This document shows, in pieces, positions 1 through 8,701 of a stretch of DNA of 26,304 nt. This stretch comes from a virus, in the IMG/VR virus record IMGVR_UViG_3300030430_005318, positions 1 to 26,304 of that record. One strand, written 5' to 3'. Made by a program: the position numbers and the translations under genes. The first letter of the stretch is position 1. Every line of letters starts with the position of its first letter. The notes under the pieces were generated by a model. The model was not told the DNA's origin and ran no database searches. It saw nothing but the letters and a program-made list of their open reading frames with translations.

Positions 1-1307
1 TCAAAGTGAAATGTTTTAATTTTTTTGTTGTCTCTTAATGCTTCGTTGAACACTGGACAAACATAAAACTCATTGTTAAATCTTACATTATTTTCAATCA
101 TTTGTTCAGCGTACTTAACATAGTCGGAGCCATGCTTCCAGTAATAAATGCCGGCAGTTGCTATGTCACTGATTGGTTTCTTCTCAGCAACTTCAGATAC
201 AAATCCTTGTTCATCAAGCTTGGCAAAACTCCATTTAGGGTGTGTAGCTGTAAAGGTAAGCATACCACCATCAACTTCGTCTGCCTCCATAGAATACATA
301 AACTCATTACTGTCCCAATCTAAAAACTGATCTGAGTTTGCAAAAATAAGCGGCTCATCATTATTAATAAACTCTTTAGCTAACAGCGTAGTGCATGCAG
401 CACCTTCTGTCATTCCATCGACCTGCACGATCTCACAACCGGGTGAAATTAAACTGAGAAGATGTTTTAAATTATATTTTTCGTAATGTTCTTTCTGTAC
501 CACAAAAATATGACGGGCATCAATATTCAAATTTTCTACGACAAGCTGAATCATAGGCTTGCCGTTAACCTCAATTAGTGGCTTAGGAAAGGTATATCCC
601 GCCTGTTGAAAGCGGGAGCCGGCTCCAGCCATGGGTATAAGAACGTTCATTTTGCCTCCTTGCCATTTAGGTCTTACGTTTTCTTTTTTATCCACTTTAT
701 CAATCGTTTCTTTAATTTTTTCATATGTAACATCACTGCTATTTTTTACAGCACAAAGGTGAGCGCCACTGTTGATTGCAGCCTTACGTCCGTGATGAGA
801 GTCTTCCACAACCACAGTCTCATGAGGGTCAACATTTGCTCTCAGCATGCATCTCATATAAATTTCAGCACTTGGCTTTGGCTTTGTAACATCTTGATTA
901 GAATAAAGAAAATCTATATGCTCAAAAAAGCCTCTCCTTATTAACTGTAACTTAGCAGTGTCTCTAATGGAATTTGTTGCACATGCAATCGTATATCCCT
1001 CAAGTTTAAGTTTCCTCAAAATCTTGATAATTCTATGATCATGATCAAAGTTATTAATGATCTCAATTGTTTTTTGTTGTTTAGCTTTCCAGATAGGAGT
1101 ATGAAATTCTTCCGGTAACCCTTTTCTTTCAGTAAGTATTTGTAATTTTTTTGTGGTCGATAAACCATCATACGTTGAAAGATGCTCTGCTCTATCAATA
1201 ATATAACACCTATCAATATCACCAAGAGCCATGTTTAAAGCCTGATAATGAAGTTCTCTAGCGTCTACGAGAACACCATCTAAATCAAATACAATTAGTT
1301 TAACCAT
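1..1307 (-). CDS. HAD phosphatase - sugar nucleotidyltransferase fusion (partial, cut by left edge)
   Basis: An open frame runs without a stop from an ATG at 1307 to the left edge (435 codons visible). Residues 1-219 form a HAD-superfamily hydrolase of the beta-phosphoglucomutase type: motif I DLDGV (D8, D10), motif II at about T111-N112, the motif III lysine region KPKPS at 142-146 and motif IV EDS at 168-170. From M220 follows a GT-A fold sugar-1-phosphate nucleotidyltransferase: GAGSRF at 228-233, then FPKPLI, and an NSDQ stretch that probably replaces the metal-binding DxD. A likely role is removing a phosphate from a sugar bisphosphate and activating the sugar phosphate as an NDP-sugar. 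An in-frame GGAGG stands just before the M220 codon (650), so the second domain may also be made alone. The start overlaps the end of the GT-A gene by 8 nt. The sugar specificity cannot be read from the sequence. Confidence 0.85.
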   Translation of the reverse strand, partial: MVKLIVFDLDGVLVDARELHYQALNMALGDIDRCYIIDRAEHLSTYDGLSTTKKLQILTERKGLPEEFHTPIWKAKQQKTIEIINNFDHDHRIIKILRKLKLEGYTIACATNSIRDTAKLQLIRRGFFEHIDFLYSNQDVTKPKPSAEIYMRCMLRANVDPHETVVVEDSHHGRKAAINSGAHLCAVKNSSDVTYEKIKETIDKVDKKENVRPKWQGGKMNVLIPMAGAGSRFQQAGYTFPKPLIEVNGKPMIQLVVENLNIDARHIFVVQKEHYEKYNLKHLLSLISPGCEIVQVDGMTEGAACTTLLAKEFINNDEPLIFANSDQFLDWDSNEFMYSMEADEVDGGMLTFTATHPKWSFAKLDEQGFVSEVAEKKPISDIATAGIYYWKHGSDYVKYAEQMIENNVRFNNEFYVCPVFNEALRDNKKIKTFHF

Positions 1308-2229
1308 CTCTAAACTTCTCCCCTTGTTTAAAAGGGTGCTTATCGATATCGTGCGCTGTATCGGTACCTATCCACAAATCACCCTTGCGCCAACCAACAT
1401 AATTCTTATCTGCTAACTCTATATCTTTTTCAAAATAGTAATATTGAACAAAGCTTGGCACTTTTGGAGGGCTAGGAGGATTTTCTACAAAGTCTTTTGA
1501 CCACCTTGTAAGCCACCCGTAATAGCTTGGTTGTTGTTTCCAAGTATCTTTCCATTTCCAATAAAATATTTGTGACGTGTGATACCACCCCTCATGGCTA
1601 ATATCATTTGTTTTCTCCTGCTTCCAATCTTCTTCACCGCCACGGTACTCACTAGTATCAAGCTCAAGAGCATCGTGTGCATTAAGCAAGCGTCCGTGAA
1701 CTCTGTCGTTAATTAACGAGTGCTCTTTGTTATAAATCAACGCACGAATATAATAATCAGCTTCTTTATTTGCGGGTGTCAGAAATCTTTCATCCCACAT
1801 GCCAATTTTTCTAACTGCTTCGGCCGTGTAGCTAACGATGTTATCACCAAGTTGACCGGTGACAAATGTATATTTTTGGTGCATCTTAAGCAAGTTAGTA
1901 GCCCAGTTAGGACTAAGAACAATATCATTTTGCATTGTAACCACAATCTTAGCATCTGGATTTTTTAAATCTTTAAAACCGTGCAGCAGTGCTTCATTCC
2001 AGTTGCGTGCTAAATTACCTGTATCCCAATCGGGTCTAGTATTATTATGTATTACATTTACTTTATCAACAAACTCAGGGCTTAATTCAAACTCGGAATG
2101 ATTATTTATTATATTAACTTCAGTATTAGGAATAGAAATAAAGTCAGTTTTATTAAAAAGTCTATCTAATGTTTCGTTTAACACATCGCTTCTTTTGTAT
2201 GTGGCTATAAAAATTTTTAAATTTTTCAT
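1300..2229 (-). CDS. GT-A family (GT2-like) glycosyltransferase
   Basis: The 309-residue protein starts with the GT-A nucleotide-binding strand (KIFIATYKRSDVLNETLDRL), followed by NIINN and, near residue 100, VTMQNDIVLSPNW, in the place where family 2 enzymes carry their DxD-type metal site. A later GMWDERFLTPANKEADYY stretch resembles the acceptor side and catalytic base region of that fold. No membrane segment or signal peptide is visible, so it should act in the cytoplasm. It overlaps the CMP-sugar synthetase gene at its start by 4 nt (ATGA) and the HAD fusion gene at its end by 8 nt, so all three are probably translated together. Donor and acceptor are unknown. Confidence 0.8.
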   Translation of the reverse strand: MKNLKIFIATYKRSDVLNETLDRLFNKTDFISIPNTEVNIINNHSEFELSPEFVDKVNVIHNNTRPDWDTGNLARNWNEALLHGFKDLKNPDAKIVVTMQNDIVLSPNWATNLLKMHQKYTFVTGQLGDNIVSYTAEAVRKIGMWDERFLTPANKEADYYIRALIYNKEHSLINDRVHGRLLNAHDALELDTSEYRGGEEDWKQEKTNDISHEGWYHTSQIFYWKWKDTWKQQPSYYGWLTRWSKDFVENPPSPPKVPSFVQYYYFEKDIELADKNYVGWRKGDLWIGTDTAHDIDKHPFKQGEKFRDG

Positions 2230-2894
2230 TTTTTTCTCATTTTTTCGTATAAAATTTCTGCTAACATAAACTCGTATTCTGTATCAACGTCTACAGCTTC
2301 TATTTCGTCCAACATATATGGATAAAACTTATCGCCCAGAATGTTCTTATTCTTAATCATAACCTCTCTAGGCAGTATGTTGGCGGCAAAATTAAGAGCG
2401 TAAATATCTGGTAAGTCCTGTGACCTTGGGTGATTCTTAGGATCATAATTAATTGCTTTACCATCCAGCCACATGTACTCTTTGATTACGTTTGTGGTAA
2501 CTACACAATCATAGTCTGTTTCACGTTTATAAATGTCTATGCATTCTTGTAAAGTCTCATCAGTAACCAGCGGGCTTGTTACGGGAGTCCATAAAATATC
2601 TTTACAATCCAAGCTAGAAGCAAGATGAACATACACATCACCCATGGGCACCGTATCACTAGCATAAAAAGGGTCTCTACGCATCGGATAAGCACCAAGA
2701 TCATTAGCAATCTCCAGCATATGATCATCGTCAGATGTGACCACTACTTTGTTAACATCGCGTAATTTTAGCGCCTGTTGTATTTTTAACGTCAACATAT
2801 TAGTGCCCCCAAAAGGTCTAATATTCTTACGTGGAACGCGCTTGGAGCCGCCTCTAACAGCGATTAAAACATTAATGTCAATATCTCTACTCAT
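2226..2894 (-). CDS. CMP-sugar synthetase (acylneuraminate cytidylyltransferase family)
   Basis: The 222-residue protein has the N-terminal signature of NeuA/PtmB/KdsB-type cytidylyltransferases: IAVRGGSKRVPRKNI at residues 11-25, which binds CTP. It also has VVTSDDDHMLEIA and ASDTVPMGDV in the expected order, and its length is normal for the family. The reaction would be CTP plus a nonulosonic acid (sialic, legionaminic or similar) giving the CMP-sugar and pyrophosphate. The gene lies directly behind an SDR gene (TAATG overlap), the same pairing as ptmA-ptmB in Campylobacter legionaminic acid synthesis. Two sialyltransferase-like proteins further up the cassette could use the product. I see no nonulosonate synthase (NeuB) in the window, so the acid would come from the host or from genes outside the window. 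The exact substrate is inferred. Confidence 0.85.
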   Translation of the reverse strand: MSRDIDINVLIAVRGGSKRVPRKNIRPFGGTNMLTLKIQQALKLRDVNKVVVTSDDDHMLEIANDLGAYPMRRDPFYASDTVPMGDVYVHLASSLDCKDILWTPVTSPLVTDETLQECIDIYKRETDYDCVVTTNVIKEYMWLDGKAINYDPKNHPRSQDLPDIYALNFAANILPREVMIKNKNILGDKFYPYMLDEIEAVDVDTEYEFMLAEILYEKMRKK

Positions 2895-3619
2895 TACAGT
2901 TGTCCCCCGTTCACATCAATTGCTGTACCAGTAATATATGAAGCAGCGCTTGAACACAAAAATAAAATAGGAGCCGCTTGTTCTGCAGGAGTTGCAATTC
3001 TTTTGATTGGTATTTTTTGTTCCAATTGGGCAATTGCCTGTTTTGACATTGACTCTTCTAGCATTTCAGTCATAGTTTGACTTGGACACACACAGTTAAC
3101 CAGTATGTTGTTCATTGATACTTCGTTTGCAAGTTGTTTAGTCAATCCGATAATTCCATATTTACTAGAAGTATAGTGTACACCACTAACAATACTCTTG
3201 TTTCTTCCAGCAATAGAAGACACATTTACTATTCTACCATAGTTTTGTTTTTTCATTAACATAACCGCTTGGCGACAAATTGCAAAAAATGATCTAAGAT
3301 TAATATTCATTACTCGATCCCACTCTGCAACATCGATATATTCTATCGGTTCGCAAAGATTTGTTCCAGCAACATTGATAACAAAATCTACACGATCAAA
3401 ATTAGAAAAAATGTTTTCTATGTCTTCTATTTTAAGCAAATCACACTTAAGGTCTGTGACTGAATCTAAGTTTGATGGAGTACGAGAGGCGTTATACACG
3501 ACAGCACCAGTTTCAGCAAACTGTCGGCATACTTCTTTTCCAATACCTTTGCTGCCACCAAATACTAAAACTACTTTGTTATTAAAATTAAACGCTATAT
3601 CATTCGTCTTCGTATACAT
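2894..3619 (-). CDS. Short-chain dehydrogenase/reductase (FabG/PtmA-like)
   Basis: A complete classical SDR of 241 residues. The cofactor motif GGSKGIG is at 21-27, NVAG at 82-85, the catalytic serine is in VNVSS (134-135) and the YxxxK pair is Y149/K153. The C-terminus has the usual ITGTAIDVNGGQL ending. It should oxidise or reduce a sugar hydroxyl or keto group with NAD(P)H. Sequence alone would suggest a FabG-type ketoreductase. Because the next gene is a CMP-sugar synthetase, a PtmA-like role in nonulosonate tailoring is more likely than fatty acid synthesis; this is inference from context. The start overlaps the cupin gene by 20 nt. Confidence 0.88.
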   Translation of the reverse strand: MYTKTNDIAFNFNNKVVLVFGGSKGIGKEVCRQFAETGAVVYNASRTPSNLDSVTDLKCDLLKIEDIENIFSNFDRVDFVINVAGTNLCEPIEYIDVAEWDRVMNINLRSFFAICRQAVMLMKKQNYGRIVNVSSIAGRNKSIVSGVHYTSSKYGIIGLTKQLANEVSMNNILVNCVCPSQTMTEMLEESMSKQAIAQLEQKIPIKRIATPAEQAAPILFLCSSAASYITGTAIDVNGGQL

Positions 3620-4031
3620 GATTCACATCTGGTCTTGTAATTGCATATCTAACACCGGGACCATCACCAACGCATTTAATGTGATGCCATGTATTTTTTG
3701 GAACTACAATAATATCATGTTGTTTCACACGTTGTGTTCCGATACCTTCAATCCACCATTCCCATTCGCCGTCAAGGATTACCCAGTTTTCATCTGCATC
3801 TGGGTGGAAATGTTTCCGATTACCCTCACCCGGTTGTTGTTGAATTACAACACCACCAAAAAGTTCGTTATAAGCAATTCTTGCAGCCCAAGAGCCCATT
3901 CCTAAATCATCACGTAATTCTTGTAAGTTTACAGTTGAGCAGTTCTCATACTTAACCAGTTCCGATTTTGGAACACCATCATTTTTTAACACGCTAACTA
4001 AGTCGCTGTCTGAATTTGTTTTTATTCCCAT
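3600..4031 (-). CDS. Cupin-domain protein
   Basis: The 143-residue protein ends in a single conserved cupin barrel. The first cupin motif lies around GEGNRKHFHPDADENWVIL (HxH-type ligands, then a Glu) with GEWEWW behind it. The second motif follows with DIIVVPKNTWHHIKC, in which the histidines are the expected metal ligands. Such small cupins occur in sugar-nucleotide clusters as isomerases or epimerases or as proteins without known activity. The gene begins with a TAATG overlap at the end of the double glycosyltransferase gene and runs 20 nt into the SDR gene. No substrate can be given. Confidence 0.8.
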   Translation of the reverse strand: MGIKTNSDSDLVSVLKNDGVPKSELVKYENCSTVNLQELRDDLGMGSWAARIAYNELFGGVVIQQQPGEGNRKHFHPDADENWVILDGEWEWWIEGIGTQRVKQHDIIVVPKNTWHHIKCVGDGPGVRYAITRPDVNHVYEDE

Positions 4032-5965
4032 TATCTTGTATCTCTTTTAAGTTTTGGAAGAGTTTTAAATCTTTCAATTCTACTGTCTAAATTTTCATCG
4101 TTCAGTAAGTTATTTACATGCTCATCAAAAATAAGTCTATCATCTTTCAACAAAACGTTTTTTAAATGCATAAGCTGTGACAGTTGATCATGAAGCAGTT
4201 TGTCTGGACCATAATTACGACCTTCTTCGCCATAAGTGTTAATATAAGATTGATTATATTTTTCTTTGTTTTGCTGCGGCTTTCCAATATTGTAAAAATC
4301 GAGACCAAAGACTTTTAATTGTTTGACCGGATAAGATAAAAGCATATTAATCGCACCGTACCCTGAATTAAAATTAGCAGTAAATGTAGTATAACTCCCT
4401 TTTCCAAATCTTTCAACATGAGATTTAGCATAAACTTGCCAATAAAGCGCCCAGCGCTCCCATTTACCATCATTTCTTTTTAAATTAACAAATGGAATCT
4501 GTAATTCTTTGAAAATTGGCTCAAATATATCATCATTAAAATACCAACCGGCTTGCCATTCTAGACCGCCTATTGGTTGCTCATGTCTTTTTTGTGCAGC
4601 GGCTGTGTCATTACATATAATAAACTTTGGTCTGTCTGATAAATCACTTGCCTTAATATGCTCAACTAACGGCATGCCATAATTTGGATTCAAACAACTT
4701 TGTATTATATCTGAGCGTGAGCCATATGATTCAGTATTGTAAATGTTGTGTTGAATTCTAACAACAACATCACATGAATCGATTTCAGCACCGTGTGTGT
4801 GGTTTGCTAAATAAGGTGCAGGACCAACTAGAGCAACAGTTTTATCTTTCAGATATTCCTCAAGTGAAGGATCTAATATGGAATTAGTGTGAAATAAAGA
4901 TTTATTATCACTTAATTTTTGATAATATTCAAGACACTCATTGTATGTAATCTTTCTTCCTTCAATTCTGCTGTTAATTTTATTGGCAATCTCTGGCCAA
5001 GGATCTAAAGGAGTTACAAAATCTTCAAATTGTAAACCTCTAAGTTCTTCATCAATTATTTTATTTGACTCATCTGAAAAGTTTGTTTGCTTTTCTTCAA
5101 GTGATAAATGTACATTTACAAACCTCTCATCATTTAAATCAAAAAATTTAGAAATCTTATCTAAGTCAAAGTAGTCAACATCATCTGGATTTTTTATGAT
5201 ATCGAAACTATTTTTTTCAAACAAACTAACAAAAAAATTCTTGACTTTTAATGAATCGTAATTTACATCAACACTAATATTCTCATCAATGTTTAATAAT
5301 TTTTTCTTTTTGAATGCTGGTAAAATTGATTTCCACATTTCGTCCATCTGATATTTTGTATATCCACCCTCACTATTATATGTTTGAGTGTCTTTACTAT
5401 CAGTTGGATTATTATGATGAACAATTTTATGACTGCAAACAACATTTCTTAAAAATGGTATTTCTTGAATGTTAAACATATGACAAGCATCGGTATCAGT
5501 TCGATGCTTAATAAACATCGGGAAGAACCACTGTAGTAGGCTTTTGTGTACAATCTTGATACCATTGTGAGTAAACGGTATGCAAGAATAATCTCTGCTT
5601 CTCAAAAAATTTAAATCTTGTGCGATTGGATTATCAATGCCGCGGCCGGGATAAAAAGTTAAAACAGCAGGATTAGATTCAAGATCTTTTAAAGTTTGTT
5701 CATATGCGTCTAATTCACCTTGTGGTTCGAGACCCATATCATAATCCATAAAAAAATAATAATCGTACTTTTTTGGCACCAGTTCAGCTAAAGTATTTCT
5801 AGTTTGTGACCAAATAGTATTAGGACAAAATTTAATAGCATCAGGGTTTTCTTCATCAAACGTAACAAAGTAAAAATCTGAGTGTTCTCTATTGTGAAAA
5901 AGCTTTACGTGCTCTGGATTGGGATCCTTTGGAGTTACTTGTAAGACGCAGAATCTTTTGTTCAT
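4031..5965 (-). CDS. Two-domain glycosyltransferase: GT-A-like N-terminus, GT29 sialyltransferase-like C-terminus
   Basis: I chose the ATG at 5965 (644 residues), which overlaps the preceding stop as ATGA; the in-frame codon at 5983 is only GTG. The N-terminal 225 residues look like a GT-A domain, with FFMDYDMG near 72-78 as the metal-binding DxD. A poorly conserved charged linker follows. The C-terminal part resembles the sialyltransferase (GT29) fold: ALVGPAPYL near 378, IDSCDVVVRIQHN near 395 and YGSRSDI near 414 match the order of the large sialyl motif, and a later FNSGYGAINMLL followed by VFGLDFYN fits the small motif. It would add two sugars in sequence, the second perhaps from the CMP-sugar made by the product of 2226-2894. 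The assignment is at fold level, and the acceptor is unknown. Confidence 0.72.
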   Translation of the reverse strand: MNKRFCVLQVTPKDPNPEHVKLFHNREHSDFYFVTFDEENPDAIKFCPNTIWSQTRNTLAELVPKKYDYYFFMDYDMGLEPQGELDAYEQTLKDLESNPAVLTFYPGRGIDNPIAQDLNFLRSRDYSCIPFTHNGIKIVHKSLLQWFFPMFIKHRTDTDACHMFNIQEIPFLRNVVCSHKIVHHNNPTDSKDTQTYNSEGGYTKYQMDEMWKSILPAFKKKKLLNIDENISVDVNYDSLKVKNFFVSLFEKNSFDIIKNPDDVDYFDLDKISKFFDLNDERFVNVHLSLEEKQTNFSDESNKIIDEELRGLQFEDFVTPLDPWPEIANKINSRIEGRKITYNECLEYYQKLSDNKSLFHTNSILDPSLEEYLKDKTVALVGPAPYLANHTHGAEIDSCDVVVRIQHNIYNTESYGSRSDIIQSCLNPNYGMPLVEHIKASDLSDRPKFIICNDTAAAQKRHEQPIGGLEWQAGWYFNDDIFEPIFKELQIPFVNLKRNDGKWERWALYWQVYAKSHVERFGKGSYTTFTANFNSGYGAINMLLSYPVKQLKVFGLDFYNIGKPQQNKEKYNQSYINTYGEEGRNYGPDKLLHDQLSQLMHLKNVLLKDDRLIFDEHVNNLLNDENLDSRIERFKTLPKLKRDTR

Positions 5966-6936
5966 TTTAATTCTCTTGACCACCGGTCAATCATTTCTTC
6001 AAGCATACTTTCAAAAGTATATTCAGGTTCCCATCCAAGTAATTCTCTTGCTTTAGAGGGATCACCCTTTAAGTATTTAAGTTCTTCGGGTCGCATATAT
6101 TTTGGATTTTGAACAATATAATCTTCATAATTCATATCAAGTTTGTCAAACACTACCCTACAAAGATCTCTAACTGAATGCGTCTCTCCTGTAGCCACTA
6201 TAAACTCGTCTGGAGTGTCGTGATTGATAATTGAGTGCATAGCTCTAACATAGTCTTTAGAATGTCCCCAGTCGCGATATGAGTCCATATTTCCTAACTC
6301 TAGCTTATCCATCAGACCATACTTGATTGACACAGCGCCTTTTACAACTTTATTGGTTACGAAGTTAGAGCCACGGCGGGGTGATTCGTGATTAAAAAGA
6401 ATACCGTTGCAAGCATGCAAGCCGTAAGCATTGCGGTAGTGCCTGACTAAATTATATCCCATAACTTTGGCACAGCCGTAAGGACTAACTGGGTTCATTG
6501 GTGTTGTTAATCTTTGGACTCCATCGTCATCAACAGAATTACCAAACATCTCTGATGATGATGCTTGATAAAACTTTGCTTCAGGGCACTCTGTTCTGTA
6601 AACTTCAAGCAAATGCAAAACTCCAAGTGCATTAGTTTTAATTGTAAACGATGGCATATCAAAGCTAATACGAACATGGCTCATAGCAGCTAAATTATAA
6701 ATCTCATCGGGCTGTACCTCTTTAACAATTCTAGCAATTGAAGGATAATCCAGCATATCTCCGTAAAAACCCTTTACTTCTTTATTTAAGCCATGCAGTC
6801 GGTAGTTTTGATTCTCAGCAACTGAGTGTCTGCGGAACATACCATAAACATCATAACCTAAAGAAAGCAAATATTCTGATAAATAGCTGCCGTCTTGACC
6901 GCCAATACCTGTGATTAACGCTGTTTTCTTGCTCAT
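5962..6936 (-). CDS. gmd: GDP-mannose 4,6-dehydratase
   Basis: The 324-residue protein is an extended SDR with the GMD signature: TALITGIGGQDGSYLSEYLL at the N-terminus, then GMFRRHS, SSSEMFG and the catalytic YGCAK. The segments NHESPRRGSNFVTNKV and GNMDSYRDWGHSKDYVRAM are typical of GDP-mannose dehydratases. The enzyme converts GDP-D-mannose to GDP-4-keto-6-deoxy-D-mannose with bound NADP. It is a little shorter than most bacterial enzymes (about 345-370 residues) but has all the core motifs. The product is the precursor of GDP-fucose, GDP-rhamnose and GDP-perosamine. The DegT-family gene directly upstream suggests the amino-sugar branch. GMD genes are known from other marine phages. Confidence 0.95.
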   Translation of the reverse strand: MSKKTALITGIGGQDGSYLSEYLLSLGYDVYGMFRRHSVAENQNYRLHGLNKEVKGFYGDMLDYPSIARIVKEVQPDEIYNLAAMSHVRISFDMPSFTIKTNALGVLHLLEVYRTECPEAKFYQASSSEMFGNSVDDDGVQRLTTPMNPVSPYGCAKVMGYNLVRHYRNAYGLHACNGILFNHESPRRGSNFVTNKVVKGAVSIKYGLMDKLELGNMDSYRDWGHSKDYVRAMHSIINHDTPDEFIVATGETHSVRDLCRVVFDKLDMNYEDYIVQNPKYMRPEELKYLKGDPSKARELLGWEPEYTFESMLEEMIDRWSRELK

Positions 6937-7523
6937 TTAAAAATCTCCATTTTTGATAAATCTGGCCAGTCTTCAACTGTCCACTGCTTAGGTGGTGTAC
7001 TAATAGCTTCAGGAAGCTTTTTAATACCAAGTGCAGCAGTTTCGGGGGTCATGTAATAATGATAACCAAATGTTTTTATATTTTGTTCTCTCCATGGTAT
7101 ATCAGGGCTTCTACCATCGTAGCTCATCTTTTTAAGTCTATCTGCTGCAGATTTATTGTCAGTCAATATCATGCCACCACGACCAAGACTTAAATGCTTT
7201 CTATATTGAAAGCTCAGGCACATGAACGTTCCTGATATGTAAGAGTTCTCTTTCCATAATACAGCAGCATCAATGATATTTGTACCGCCCAGATAATAAT
7301 AATCTTTCCAGTCCTCATTACGCCAATTAAAAGCAATATTAAGCTTATGTGCTAAAAATGGAACTGAGATATACGTTCTTTTCGGCACTGTAAACATTGA
7401 AATATTTTGTTCTCTCAGGCACAATTCTATTCCGTGTGTGCAACAATCCACAGCTACAGCATATGGAGAGCCAAAAAAGTCTGCAATTTGCTGTTCAAAT
7501 GTTTTTATATCGTCAAAACTCAC
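6933..7523 (-). CDS. Short DegT/DnrJ/EryC1-family aminotransferase, truncated
   Basis: I place the start at GTG 7523, which overlaps the upstream stop as GTGA and has GGGAGG at 7531-7536, 7 nt away; this gives 196 residues. The fold is that of PLP-dependent sugar aminotransferases: AVDCCTHGIELCLRE is the cofactor phosphate-binding helix, NIIDAAV carries the Asp that pairs with the PLP nitrogen, and QYRKHLSLGRGG carries the Schiff-base lysine (K109). The family is normally 360-400 residues long. Here the protein stops soon after TPETAALGIKKLPE, so most of the small C-terminal domain is missing. With GMD next door, GDP-perosamine formation is the obvious guess, but activity of such a short version is doubtful unless it dimerises differently or has a partner. 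Confidence 0.75.
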   Translation of the reverse strand: MSFDDIKTFEQQIADFFGSPYAVAVDCCTHGIELCLREQNISMFTVPKRTYISVPFLAHKLNIAFNWRNEDWKDYYYLGGTNIIDAAVLWKENSYISGTFMCLSFQYRKHLSLGRGGMILTDNKSAADRLKKMSYDGRSPDIPWREQNIKTFGYHYYMTPETAALGIKKLPEAISTPPKQWTVEDWPDLSKMEIFK

Positions 7524-8074
7524 TTGGTTGCCTCCCAATTTTGCATAATATGTATTCCGTTTTCTTTATCCATGTGAGGATAGTATGATTGACTTTGATC
7601 ATCATATTCTGCATGTATTGAATTTTTCCAATCGTATGGTTCAATTGTTTGAAAACCTACCTCTTTTAAAACACCTAAGAGCTTTGTTTGCGTGTAAACA
7701 GAAGTATGGTAAACTTTATCAGTGCCAAGATCATCATTATTTACATAAATTCTACCATACATTGGTCCAATGATTTTGTCAATATTTTTATCATATTTAT
7801 TGTACACTTCTAAAAGCTTATCAAAATCAACAGTTGAAATTCTAAGAACTCCTCCAGTTTTTAAAATACGATACCATTCAGTTAATGCCTGAACGCCTTG
7901 CTGAAAATCAAAATATTGAAACAATGCACTAGCATAAATTAAATCAACACATTCATCAGTAAACATGTTTAAGTTTGTAACATCTGTAGATATATGAACA
8001 TGTGGATCTTTATTAATATCTACATTAATAAAGCCGGATATATCGGTGCGGCCGCAACCTAGATTAAGTTTCAT
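7520..8074 (-). CDS. Class I SAM-dependent methyltransferase
   Basis: The 184-residue protein starts with the SAM-binding motif I of Rossmann methyltransferases (LNLGCGRTD), followed by the acidic strand 2 motif (INVDIN), a VDLIYASALFQYF motif IV/post-I segment and an ILKTGGVLRIS segment. This arrangement is typical of the Methyltransf_11 type that methylates sugars or small molecules. It sits between a second methyltransferase gene (ATGA overlap) and the aminotransferase gene (GTGA overlap), so O- or N-methylation of the sugar made here is plausible. The substrate is unknown. Confidence 0.88.
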   Translation of the reverse strand: MKLNLGCGRTDISGFINVDINKDPHVHISTDVTNLNMFTDECVDLIYASALFQYFDFQQGVQALTEWYRILKTGGVLRISTVDFDKLLEVYNKYDKNIDKIIGPMYGRIYVNNDDLGTDKVYHTSVYTQTKLLGVLKEVGFQTIEPYDWKNSIHAEYDDQSQSYYPHMDKENGIHIMQNWEATK

Positions 8075-8700
8075 TTAATTAATCCCTCAACTACAAACAT
8101 GCTCGATCTACCAACTCTTTTCATTAAATCAGAATCATATTTTAAAAGTTCTTTCGGCAGTAAATCATTTCCATAATCATAAGTCCTGCCATATCTTTTA
8201 AATTCAAGACCAGCTTTAGATATCATGGACTCCCAAAACTCTGGTGTTTCAAATCTGGTGCCGTCACCCTCGTCATCAGTGCATTCTCTTAAGCAATTTG
8301 GAACATCAAATATTATTTTTTTACACTTCTCAGCTTGTATCAATAAAATATCAAGAATCTCAGAATCACAAAAATGTTCTAGTACTCCTTGGTGTATAAT
8401 TGTATCGTAAAATTTAGTGTATGTTTGGCGTTTAAGTATATCTCCAACATAAAGACTGTTTTTTAAGTGCGGATATCTGTCTCCGGTTTGTTTGACTGCT
8501 ATTTCTTCAAGATCAAAGCCGGTTATATTAAAGTCTAAATCTCTTAACAGTTCTGTTGTTGTGCCAAATCCAAAACCAGCTTCCAGTATACTACCACCTT
8601 TTTTTGTGTGGTCTATAATACATTGTATAAACTGCTCTTGTATAATAGCACTACGAAATAACGTAAACCTTTTTTCGTTAAGCCAGTTATCCCAAGCCAC
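8071..8700 (-). CDS. Class I SAM-dependent methyltransferase
   Basis: The start is GTG at 8700, one base after the preceding stop, with a GGAGAG site about 7 nt upstream. The 209-residue protein has SAM motif I (ILEAGFGFGTTTELL), an acidic strand 2 end (ITGFDLEEIAV) and a HQGVLEHF motif like those of Methyltransf_25/UbiG-type enzymes. It differs clearly from the neighbouring methyltransferase, so the pair is not a recent duplication. A role in methylating a cassette sugar is inferred from context only. Confidence 0.85.
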   Translation of the reverse strand: MAWDNWLNEKRFTLFRSAIIQEQFIQCIIDHTKKGGSILEAGFGFGTTTELLRDLDFNITGFDLEEIAVKQTGDRYPHLKNSLYVGDILKRQTYTKFYDTIIHQGVLEHFCDSEILDILLIQAEKCKKIIFDVPNCLRECTDDEGDGTRFETPEFWESMISKAGLEFKRYGRTYDYGNDLLPKELLKYDSDLMKRVGRSSMFVVEGLIK

Positions 8701-8701
8701 T

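Noticed and set aside
3375-3905. Plus-strand frame of 176 codons
   Set aside because: It crosses the SDR and cupin genes, which have clear domains on the minus strand; no plus-strand start signal or family is seen.
7757-7785. TTGACA-N17-TATGGT within the 184-residue methyltransferase gene
   Set aside because: It lies in the middle of coding sequence with a partial -10 box, and the base composition makes chance matches likely.
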